Shown: piece by piece, positions 34,727 to 45,630 of the stretch | Position numbering within the stretch: the stretch's first letter is position 1 | Layout of the letters: each line of letters starts with the position of its first letter | Source: Antedon mediterranea | Lineage: Eukaryota > Echinodermata > Crinoidea > Comatulida > Antedonidae | Length of the DNA: 64,000 bases | Assembly: GCF_964355755.1 (NCBI RefSeq) | Contig: NC_092679.1 | Span: 11,336,932 to 11,400,931, forward strand | Direction of reading: 5' to 3' | The notes under the pieces: generated by a model | What the model was told of the DNA's origin: nothing | Seen by the model: only the letters and a program-made list of their open reading frames with translations | The model's database searches: none | Translations under genes and position numbers: made by a program

Positions 34727-35739
34727 TCTCTAATATATATATGTAATATATTACCCTCTGCACCTGTATCTACTTTTACTTTCAGGAAAGTTGGTTTGTT
34801 ACGGTTTATTTCAATTTTGACATTTGTGAACACTTCTGTGTCACCATCTTTAGCGTTTATCTGGCTTATTTTAATTGCTTCAAATGTAATATTAGATTCA
34901 TCTTCACTGTCGCAATCGCTATCATTGCTTTTGTTTATACCATGCACGTTTCTCTTACTTCTGTTAGGTGCATTTATATATTTGCCCTTTTGTTTGTCAT
35001 TACGTTTTGACCTACATGCTCTACTAAAATGATTTTTCCTACCACAATTATTGCAGGACATGCCAAAAGCTGGACATTTACCATATTCATGTGATCTAGT
35101 GCATCTTGAGCATGGTTTACTTTTATCTCTATTTTTGGTTCTATCATGTTTATAATTATTAGACATACCTAATTGATCTACCGCTACTTGGTGATCAGTT
35201 TTGAGCTCTTTCCCTAAGTTTCTCGACGCTTCTGATGCCTTACATATTTTCATGCACTTATCTAAATTTAAATCATCTTCTCTAAGCAATCGTTCACGCA
35301 ATTGATTGTCCAATAGTCCACAAACAATTCTATCCCTGATGAGGGATTCCTCAATTTCTCCAAACTCACATGTCTTGCTCTTGTTCTTTAGGTCGGTCAC
35401 ATATTGGTCTATCTTCTCACCTGGTATCTGGTTTCGTGAAAAGAAAGTGTGTCGTTCAAATGTAATGTTTTTCTTGGGGTTGCAATATTCCTCAACTTTG
35501 TGCATAACTGTGTTTAATCTCATCTTCTCAGCTTCATTTTCAAATTTAAATGCGTTATATACATCTAAGCCTTGTTGCCCAATAGTATGGAGTAGTAATG
35601 ACGTTTGCGTTTCACTTGGTTTTCGTGACATTCCACTGGCAATGTTATATAGTTCAAATCTCTGTTTGAATCTCTTCCAATTCTCGGATATGTTGCCTGT
35701 CGATATATTTATTGGTTCTGGCTGATTTAGGTTCGCCAT
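34705..35739 (-). pseudogene. Ty3/Gypsy gag with truncated protease
   Basis: Starts at MANLNQPEPINISTG (the frame is open 17 codons upstream). The capsid-like region is followed by two zinc knuckles: CSRC...H...C (variant spacing) and CNNCGRKNHFSRAC (canonical CCHC). The protease active site VDTGAEG is near residue 325. A few residues later the frame runs into the inverted RT copy and stops, so the protease is cut off. Confidence 0.85.
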
Positions 35740-35975
35740 GATCAATATTAATTTTTTAATATTGTCAGTTGTTGTATACAGTGGTAACAAAATGTGTATG
35801 GGCTATTTTTTGCCTTCTGCTATCCGAATACAAAATCCAATTCAGTTCTCTCCGCACGTCACGTGTGTACTCTCAACAACACGTTTTACTATTCTATTCG
35901 TGCGGCGGCGTGTACGCTAGCCTATTTATTCTTCTAGCCTAGTATAGCTTATCGATTGACTTTATTATATGTTTC

Positions 35976-35994
35976 AATCCCACCGCTGCCACCA
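35976..35994 (-). other. Primer binding site complementary to tRNA-Leu
   Basis: On the element strand TGGTGGCAGCGGTGGGATT follows the LTR with no gap. It equals the complement of the 3' end of an animal tRNA-Leu, including the added CCA, over 19 nt as I recall that tRNA. It would prime minus-strand DNA synthesis. Confidence 0.75.
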
Positions 35995-36064
35995 TGTAAT
36001 ATTCTTTAAATACATGAGAGACGTTTCTAGTAACACAATGCTTTTATTCTCTAGTTATTCGACA
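35995..36064 (-). repeat. 5' LTR (70 bp) of the Ty3/Gypsy element
   Basis: On the minus strand it starts TGTCGAATAACTAG, contains AATAAA and ends ATATTACA, directly before the primer site. It is identical to 33571-33640. Seventy bp is very short for this class; the flanking GTAT duplication at the same edges supports the boundary. Confidence 0.75.
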
Positions 36065-36099
36065 GTATGACGTACTTGGCGTTTCATAGATTCTATTGG

Positions 36100-36123
36100 C
36101 GGCCGCTTTCGCTCGCGGCCGCT
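36100..36123. repeat. GCGGCCGC hairpin outside the LTR element
   Basis: GCGGCCGC, 8 nt, GCGGCCGC: an extremely GC-rich perfect hairpin in AT-rich DNA, about 36 bp beyond the 5' LTR. No function is evident. Confidence 0.7.
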
Positions 36124-36487
36124 TTGGTTTAGTATACAATTAATTATAATAAGATGGGAAAATAGGGATGTCCCATGTATTAGTTTAGACGTGTAGTGTG
36201 CTGATTTGGTAAAATACTGCTTCTTTTTGTGCCTTATGTTTCAGCAACAAACGGACAACAACTATACGCCATGCACGCTGCAGAATTAATTGCAGTTTTC
36301 AATTAATACTTTTTACGCTTTATTTCTATATAATTTTCACGCTGCTATATCAAGCAGACGTTATATAGTAGTTCTAGAGGGGCTGACATTTTTTAGATTT
36401 TGTAAACTAGGACGGGTCATGCTCAAATTACAAACCCCAAAGCACGTCTGGGAGAAGAAAGTCTATAAAAACATTTGCTGATATATA

Positions 36488-36785
36488 TATCTCGGTTGGG
36501 GCAACTTTTTCTCATTCTCCCAGATTTCCTCTTCTTTATCGTTTCAAAAATTAATTAAATAATTTTCAGTGTATCACCGGGCGGTTTGGAATTTATTTCT
36601 ATGCCTGTTGTGTTTATATATATAAACAAATCAGGCAAAGAACATTAATTCTAAACCGCCCGGTGATATACTGAAATTTCATTAATTAATTTGAAACGAT
36701 AAAGATGAGGAAATCTGTGAGAATGAGAACTCGAACCGCCTGCTTGATATGCAGATGTCCTAACCATTAGACCACTGGGGCTTTA
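36488..36785. mobile_element. Head-to-head foldback of a tRNA-derived repeat
   Basis: The plus-strand tail 36488-36615 (TTTTTCTCATTCTC...ATCACCGGGCGGTTT) is followed by its reverse complement at about 36620-36728. The minus-strand tRNA-like head then runs to 36782 (GCCCCAGTGGTCTAATGG). The same family forms the tandem array at 59886-60700. Confidence 0.8.
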
Positions 36786-37771
36786 CTTTATTTAGACACG
36801 AGACTGATGTGCAGTGCAACGCGTTCAATCAATATTGATTGTTTTTACCAGTTCGTGATATTACAATAAAACCAACACCATATAAAAATACGACAAAAAA
36901 GATAGACAAGATTGAAATTGAAAAGAAAAAAAACCTTTATGATAAATACAGTATTATTGAGATGCGTGTAATCTGTAAATAATCTTATTTAATAAATAAT
37001 GACTTTGTTCTTGTTGTCAACCTAGGCCAGTATTATAATAATTCACTATCAAATAATAAAAACATTATTTTAGCTGTCTAGGCTGAAATCTAGACCGAAA
37101 TTATAATACTGTGATTCGCTGTCAGATAATTATTGAATTATTATCAAAACAGTTCATATAATAGTAAAGTTTTTGTTTGTAATACAATACAATTTGTTTA
37201 CACTTGAAGCATCTACTTGATGAAGTGACCTTAGCAATAAAATAAACTAAAGTGAGTCTGTTTAGTGGTCTAATTGGCTTTAATATTATTTGGACATCAT
37301 TTTTAATAATTATATCATCAGTATTTTTAAATTGCACAATATGACATATCAAAGTATGAATTCTTGTTGTATTTTACTTCAAATACAAAATTTATTTACT
37401 TCTGTAACAAAAAAAATAATATTTATTTACTTTAAAAAAAAAGAACAGAAACGTTTAATTATAACACACACACAAGTCACAAATCAGTTTATTTGATCCT
37501 GTAATATAATGATATACTTTTATAATTAAGGATCAACCTTTGTATTAGAATTCAAATAAGTTCACAAACTTGGCCCAGAAAGTCCAGAGGAGAGTTTGTC
37601 CAGGTGTTTTAAAAGTCCATTTAGTTTATAATTGAACCCCTAAAGAAAACACTTAGCTTAACCTTACGACCTCTCCCATCGTTAAACCAGGAGAGATTGA
37701 CAATATTTAAGTACAGATTTGACAGTGTTATCCATCATTGAAATACCTTTTATACCGTTAATCACCTCTAC

Positions 37772-38328
37772 TTAAAGATGTATTGTCCCTTTGACCAATT
37801 CCAAAAAAAAAAAAAAAAATAAAGATTTCGAAAAAAAAGTGGGTCATTTTGAAGTATCATAATAGTTATTAACTTTCACCAAAAATTAGTCGGAAAAAAA
37901 AAATCATTTAACTGAAATACAGACGTTTTTTTGTAAAAAAAATAACTTTGACTTCCAGTCAAAGTTTTTGATCAAAACATATCTCATAATGCAACGCGCT
38001 TGTTTGGCTACTCTGTAAGCATAATCATAACACTTCCTCGCGATCTGTGTGAGAACACCTTCTCAACCGTGACGAGTTGTAAACAATCCTAATTAGCATC
38101 ATGCATAATGCATACTCATGGTTTGAAATCTTTGTTTACTTTCATTTTGACGATTTTCCAGACGAAATGTAATCAAATTAATTTACCTCTTAATTACGTA
38201 AACTTGATGTTTTTGGCTCAAATTTTCGACTTAAAGTGAATAACTTTAATATTACTTTGATATGACCAATTTAAATTAAGAATATTTTGACTTCATTTTT
38301 TGTGTTTCAAGGGACAATACATCTTTAA
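37772..38328. mobile_element. 557-bp TTAA-flanked MITE
   Basis: TTAA-AGATGTATTGTCCC at the left and GGGACAATACATCT-TTAA at the right. This is a longer relative of 10949-11290. Confidence 0.82.
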
Positions 38329-38421
38329 ACACCCCTGGATTAACTTAGGACCAATCATTAGCTCCATAAATGACGTAATGACATTATGCTAATGAACTGA
38401 GCCAATATACCCCCAAGTTTC

Positions 38422-38618
38422 AGAAGAACATCCACACCTCACAGCCACTTCTTCGGAAGAACATCTACACCTCACAGCCACTTCTTCAGAAGAACATCCA
38501 CACCTCACAGCCACTTCTCCAGAAGCAGACCAACACACCTCACAGCCACTTCTTCGGAAGAACATCTACACCTCACACAGCCACTTCTCCAGAAGCAGAC
38601 CTACACACCTCACACCTC
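38422..38618 (+). repeat. 33-35-bp tandem repeat, about 5.7 units
   Basis: Units of AGAAGAACATCCACACCTCA start at 38422, 38455, 38488, 38521, 38556 and 38591. The first three periods are 33 bp and keep a reading frame, but no start codon precedes it. Directly downstream 38640-38760 looks like the 3' part of an LTR (AATAAA, then CATAACA), so the array may lie in a solo LTR. Confidence 0.8.
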
Positions 38619-40034
38619 ACCGACAGCATCATCGTATCCTCCGTTTCTGTTTCTCATTGTATTGTCTTGAGTATATAACGTATTATTGAATAAACAATAT
38701 ATGTGTTATTACAGTCAAGCGAGTAGAGTCCTCTTTACAAGTCAGGAACCTCATAACACTATATTACACAATCCATAAAGAAAAAAAAATACAAAGCAAA
38801 AAATATACAAAAGGAGCAGGGAGGCTTCCATTAAGGCCAAAAGCCGCATGCACCCGAACATTTTAAATAATATATAATTCTGTATAATAATAATATAACC
38901 CCAAAACCATTATCTGACAGACAATTTAAATATTTTTTTGCTTTTAGGTAAATGATTGTTTAGTTAACGTGAATTAACATTCAAAAACAAATTTGAATAA
39001 CTATTATGTGACAATAAAATGACATTAAAAAACAAATTTGAAATAAAAAATATTTTTCAGAGGGACAATATATCTTTAAAACTATTAAGTCAACAAGCGA
39101 GCAGCGTTTTTTGTAAGAAATTTTTCTTGTTTAGGTATCCTTCCCTGGATATGGACATGGATTTTCTAAGGTGGGTATTGAATAATTTGTAACGATTTTA
39201 TAGATACAGAAAGTATAAAGAAATTAGTTTTTATTCCAGTTACAAATAACAAACATAATTCTAAATCTAACAATAACGGTAGCATATTTAATAAAGATGA
39301 CAGTAGTACATTAATAAGATCATACTGATTATTAGGTAATCAGTAAAACAAATAATATTATAATTGTGCCAATGAATCTGTACCATTTTGTTCTCAGCAA
39401 CACAGAACGTTTGATAAACGTAATCGAAATGTTTGAAATTACGTTTTTTAGGTTTGGTTTTTCTAAAACGTTTTAAACACTTTTTTAAACGTTTCTGCGT
39501 AGAATAATAATACTAATAACTTTATTGTATCTCTTTTTTAACAGGGGCACTATCCACAAGGGATGTGCAACAAAATAATATAATAGTACACAACTATAAT
39601 AGTAAACACTTAATTGATTACAATATAAATGAAAGTACAAGTGATTAAAAAGGAAAAATAAAACAATACTGAAATTAAAGTACAAATTAAGGTAAAAAGT
39701 ACTACATATTTAAATATTTAAATATGTAGTACAAAAATCAATCATGTAATTTAAAAGTATTATAAATTTCATTGTGTTCTTCCCATGCAATTGTTAAGAA
39801 TAGTTTACAAAACGTTGTGCAAGTGCAAATGCAAGTCTGCCCTGCTCATGCACATTGTGACTTTCTGAGGCGCACACTATATTAATATTCACACAGCACA
39901 AAGTTCCATTTTGTAGCTTACAAATATTTCAAAGTAAAGGAATACTCCGTGTATAACAAAGTCAATGGCCGTAAATAGTTCCGAATTCTGGACATAAATT
40001 TCCCATTTTGGACAAATCAGATTTCTCTGTTTTT

Positions 40035-40652
40035 AGTCGCGTGGAAGCGACTCTATAGTTCACTATGTCGGTCTGTCGGTCTGCCTGTCGGTCCGGTATC
40101 ACTATGCGTTTTATCGCTTTCTGACCTTATCTTGATATCAGTTTAATCTAGCTAAGTCAATTTTTCACAGTATATTCCTTATGGCCAGGAATCGATGTGG
40201 TTTTGTTTTCACGGTGCGCAATAAAAAATTACGCGGTCTACGCACGATTTAACAAAATCACCTTTGCAATCATATCTTCACAACCATGAATCACAATTAA
40301 ATAAAATTTGGTACTCATAAATTTCAGGGCATAAATCATCATATGGCAATACAATTACGTGCGTAGCGCATGTAACGCATGCGTACGCGCGCTTAAAATT
40401 CTCAAAATTTATTTTCGATGAAATAAGAGTACGTTTCAGGCAATTTTAAGCGTTTACAAAGATTTCTGTTTTCTTGACTTACTTTTCAACTCGAAATTAC
40501 GTTATACGAGCACGTCAAAAGTGACAGGCTACGCACATGTAAATTAAAAAAATATAACTGTTTTTAAACATTTCAACATTTTTAAACATGTTCAGTAATT
40601 TCAGTCAGTTGGTAGGTTGATCGGTCGGTCGGTAAACACTAAGCACGCGACT
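40035..40652. mobile_element. 618-bp MITE with AGTCGCGTG/CACGCGACT ends
   Basis: Inverted ends AGTCGCGTG and CACGCGACT; (GTCGGTCT)n-like tracts lie next to both ends. The interior has CG-rich motifs (GCGCATGTAACGCATGCG). A 100-bp deletion derivative sits at 2939-3038 and a possible third end at 41263-41300. Confidence 0.75.
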
Positions 40653-41999
40653 GCAGCCATCTATATGGCCTTGTTGGACAGCTTCTCTATTTTGGACACA
40701 TCACTTCCTATCTTTCAGCAGTGCAGTCGTACCGTATAATGATAGCTGCATGCATCTGCATTTAATTATTACTATATAGTATTAATAATCTATTTTATAA
40801 TCGGATATAATCAGTAGTCATAATTTGACAATTGAGCACGCATTTGATATCTACATCGTCATTAATAATTAATTATTCATATGCTATTTCACAATATCGG
40901 AAAATAACATTAGCCGAACTTCAGAAGTAGGCCCTACACATTTTACAATGATTGTTTAGGCCTATTTAATAATTTTATCTATTGAAATATTATTTATTAA
41001 TCTTATAAAATGAATATAATAATTTTAAAATTAAGATAATATACACTCAATACCATAAAATATTATAGTTCGGATATAAAAAGTTAAAGAAAATTAGAGA
41101 TCACAACTTAAAGTAATAATGGATATAATGACTTCAACCAAAATAATTTTATAAAACTTAAAACTATACACTTCATAAATGATATAGGCCTAAATATAAC
41201 TGTAGTATATTATATACATTCAATTACTACTGTAATTTTGATAAATTAGTTTTGACATTTTTAGTCGCGTGCAAACACGACTCTGTTGGTCGTGTAACGT
41301 GTATTATTATGAGCTATATATAACTGGTCCTTTTAAGGTGATTCAAATTATTGGCTTAAAAGCTATGATTCTTACTTATTTTACGATGGGAAAATAAAGG
41401 TCGGGAGGTTAATACACTAGTGGCAAGCTACTTGAGAGGCTCCATATGTCGGTGGTGAACAACCACGTTGTTCAGTTATTTAGAAGTAGGCCTAGATTGT
41501 ATCAGGTACTAATTATAGTAATACTATATAAAACGTACATTTATATCAATTTTTTTATAACGACACTAATTTAGAGAAAGAAACCATGGAATTGCAATAT
41601 CGGAACCTATGGCGCGCACAAACTGTCATTTATTCAGGCAATTATTTCAGTTTTTATATCTCTATTATCCCAATTAGAGAAATTAATAATTTCTTTAATA
41701 ACAAGAACACTTGGTATAGACGACGCATGGGGTTTTTAAATAAAGATGCATCATTACACTTAAAATGCGTGTCGTTCTTTTCAGTATCGGTCATCAAATT
41801 TTATTTTATTAAGACTTTCATAATTATATTATTTATTAGACGGTTGCTTAAATAATCTGTTCTTATATTCATGGTAAATAAATTAATTTTAAAGTGTTAG
41901 TGTTTGTAGAGAAGGTCGGTGAAATAAAATTAATATAACTGTCAATCTTTGAGGCTACATTTTACAACCTTCTGTCTCATGCTTGAGTAGGCTCAGCAC

Positions 42000-42320
42000 A
42001 CAAAATGAATTTTGTCGATACAAAATGCATTTTGTCGATAAAAAATGCATTTTGTCGACACAAAAAATGAATTTTGTCGACACTGATTGAATTTGTCAAC
42101 ACAAAATGAATTTTGTCAGCACAAAATGAAGTTTGTCAGCACAAAATGAATTTTGTCCACACAAATTGAATTTTGTTGACACAAAATGAACTTTGTCGTC
42201 TCAAAATGTATTTTGTTGACACAGAATGAATTTTGTCCATATAATTAGAATGAATTCTATCGTTACAGAATTGTTTTTTTCGAATAGAATAAATTATGTG
42301 TCACATAATTGTATTTTGTT
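42000..42320. repeat. ~20-bp minisatellite with self-complementary units
   Basis: About 15 copies of ACAAAATGAATTTTGTCGAC-like units. Each contains the near-palindrome ACAAAATgaATTTTGT and often GTCGAC, so single strands can fold many small hairpins. Confidence 0.88.
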
Positions 42321-45300
42321 GACAAAATGAGTGATGTCCCGAACGGCGCCCCTTAAAATTCACCACACCTATTGGGTTGTCTTCATACACCAAGAGTTCC
42401 ACGTGCAATGTGCCTTTTTTGTCTGAGAAATATTTATTAAAGTGATATCATGCCTCCTTTATTCTTCAAATCATTTAGAGAAAAAGCATGTACCATTACA
42501 TTTCATTTTTTATCAAATTTTGTGAATATACCGACGTGAGGCTTGACTACATCAAAACCACGCCATTTATGGTTATCATAAGATAAGCCAATACATGCTA
42601 AGCTTTCCGAGTCCGATTATGGGGGGTGGGAGGGGGGAGGAGGGGTGTGTGTGTGGGGTGTATGTGTTGTGTTGTGCCAGTGGCTCACAGTGACTTGGTG
42701 TGTCCGAAACCCCCCGCGGTCCCGATCCATGTTATGTTATCCAATGTTATGTCACCCATGTTTAGCCATGGATTAATGGTTTACTGCCGGAAAAAGTTAC
42801 GATGTTTTGCCGATTGCTGTGCGATACAAAGAGTGTCCATTAATATTGTTCTACTCCGGCCAACTAGAGGTGCTATTTGTCATTTTGTTGGATAGTACGA
42901 TTTCTAATCTAATGGTGTCAAACAAAATTCGCTTCTATAGTAAGTTGTGTTAGTGCCTGGACCCCTACGCCTATAAATCCTGGATCTGCTCCAGACACTC
43001 AAAAGCACCAAATTACCCGTCACTCCTTGGATATATATTATAATACGGTAGTACTTATTTTGTTTGGCTAAATTTAACCGTTTATTTTGTCTCTTTATAA
43101 GTGAAATCATTCTTTGCGTGGAAAAATTGAATGAAATTGAATAACTTTATTAAAAGCTATAGCTTCGAATGGCCAATTCAAAATCTGATCTGAAAAAGTT
43201 TTTGGGGACAGTACATTCTTTAAAAATAATACTAGGTAATCTTAGAAAGAAGCCGAGTTAGATAGATTTTAAGTAAAATTAAGATTGATTTCAGTGATCG
43301 TCAGCTAAAATATCATAAGTAAAATTTTGAGGACATTTCTGTAGGCCTATAATGATTACAACCAACCCGTTGTACTAGATTTAATCATTTTTGCCGTTTC
43401 TAAATTAATCAATTCAGATATCAACGGACAGTTATTCTGTGTCTGTAATTGTTATATTACAATGAAAGTTATAATAGTGGCCTGAGCATAGATTTGGAGG
43501 TATAGGTCTGCCAACGGTGAAGACATTTTTGAATTGTAACAAACATGCAGATGTCCTGAAATATAGGCGGAAATGAATAATTTCACAACCGATTCCAAAA
43601 AACCAGTGCCACAACAGGGATTCAAAACTTATTTAATTATTCGTAGTTCCAATTACCGTAGACCGAAAGTTTTCTTGAATCAATAAAAACTAACTAATTC
43701 AACTCTCAAACATGCAGTATTTGTTATGTAAAACATACTGGATGTAGTTGTTGTTGTTGTAGTGGTTTTATAATATGATAAACATGTTTAACGAGATGTT
43801 AAAACAGATTCCACTTTATTCCTCGATGATAATTCAAAATTACACCAATTCAATTAACCCATGATAAATATGAATTATCAAGTACTATTTTCGACAAACA
43901 TTGTAAAATATTTCTGACCATGACCACACGAAATGTTATATATATATATATATAATACAATTCCTTCTCAAACTTAATTTTTTACATCTCTAAATTTTTA
44001 ATCTTTTTCAGTTTACTTTAATATTTTGTTTTTACTTACTATATAAGTTTTATATTTGAATACCTTTTCAGTGGTTTGTCATGACAAAGCATACTTTGTA
44101 AATGGTTTTTCTGTAATTTATTTACTGTATACTTGTTGCACATTTCATTGGGACTGTTCCTCTGATATAAAAGAGAAAAAAAAAGTTCAGTCCACACCGT
44201 CTTATTTTTCAGTATTATGAGAATTGCCAACAAAGGGAAATTATTGACTGTCGTCAAGTGAAAACAAATATTGTTCAGGGACTAAAATCTATACGGTTAA
44301 GAAATCAAATGTTCATCATTGGCTCATCCGACCGATCAGTTAGACTGTGTCTAACATTGATTAGAGAGTAAGTTCGAATCCTATACTATTCGTTTGAATG
44401 TTGGGATATTCAGTGGTTAGGTTCTTATTATGTATATATGAATATGTATTTCTTTACATATATGTGGGTGTGTAGGTTAATACTTGAAACTATCAGTGTA
44501 TACTATACAATGAATTTAATGTATGTAGTTAAGTATAAAAGTACAGTCAATGAGTAAACAATAAGTTTGTAATTATAATCAATAGGCCTATACAAATGGA
44601 TTTGTAAATAGATAATATAAACAAAAAAAGAAAGTAAATAATCCTTTGTATAATGTTCAGTAACTATACAGAAAACAATGCAAACAGATGGTTTAACCAA
44701 AAAATACTAAATGAAATATAAATGAATGTGATTTAACAAATATATGCCAGTAATGGTAGGATACTAAATGTTAAAATTATAAATGATATTAAAGAGGAAA
44801 AAAAGAAGAAAAATTAGTTAGAAAATGTTTGGAAATTATGTATTATTCATGAATTAATTTAGCCACATCGTGTATATTTAAACAAAAAGAAACAACATAC
44901 ATATGTTTTAAGTTAATAAGTACACAATTTTTATTAAAGATAAACACTGACATTTTTAACTTTAACGCTGAACCTAAAAAAAGTTGGTATGTTTAAAAAA
45001 AAAAACACAAGTATTTGACCTGATAAATCATACTATGTTCCTCTTATATAATGTTTATTTCTTAATATATTTGGTAAATGTAGATTAAATTACTTCTATA
45101 ATCATGTAGAAATGATGATAAATACAAACTGATAACACAGTGCTTTTTAAAAAATAAAAATAATACAGTATATTTATTATACTGAAAATGGTTGCTTTCC
45201 TCTGTGACCTCTTTATAGTACTGTAGCCTAATTATATTTAAACATTCAACTGATTTTACTTAGTAGCAGTAAATCAACACTTTCTTATAAATGAATAAAT

Positions 45301-45630
45301 TGAATCAAACTAACATTATACATTAAAGTATGTTAAACAGGAAAACAAACATAGATTCTGGCATTTTTAAAAATTTAATTTTATACATATTGTCTACATT
45401 CAATCATTATTTTTTTTAATCATATGTGTCCACAAGAGTATTCTTAAAATTTGAGAATCTATTATTCCCCACACAATATTAAACTATGCTGGATAACTTT
45501 AAAAAAAAATTAGTTTATGAAATATTACAAAATAAATTGTAGCAATGCATTATTTAATTTGACGAAACCTTCAGAGCTTTCGGTTAAAATTAAAGGATGC
45601 ATTTCTTTGGTATTTCATCTTGTTTATCTT

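Larger units (their letters stand above)
33571..36064 (-). mobile_element. Internally deleted Ty3/Gypsy LTR retrotransposon
   Basis: Bounded by two identical 70-bp terminal repeats and a 4-bp duplication GTAT (33567-33570, 36065-36068). In element orientation: LTR, tRNA-Leu-type primer site, gag with CCHC knuckles, start of protease, a snapback junction, RT to RNase H, a second snapback junction, LTR. Integrase and much of protease/RT are missing. Identical LTRs suggest a recent insertion. It cannot transpose on its own. Confidence 0.88.
36786..45630. other. Long gene-free region
   Basis: Apart from the repeats listed separately, only short chance reading frames occur. The segment 42600-42660 is G/T-rich (GGGGGGTGGG and GTGTGTG runs). 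44300-44390 has a degenerate tRNA-like stretch (AAGTTCGAATCCTA). No exon with family similarity was recognised. Confidence 0.5.

Noticed and set aside
38422-38618. Repeat protein encoded by the 33-bp array
   Set aside because: The frame has no start codon, an in-frame stop lies just upstream, and later units are 35 bp and break the phase.
42626-42895. 89-codon frame in a G/T-rich stretch
   Set aside because: Composition follows the GTGTGG/GGGG simple repeats, and no family resemblance is seen.
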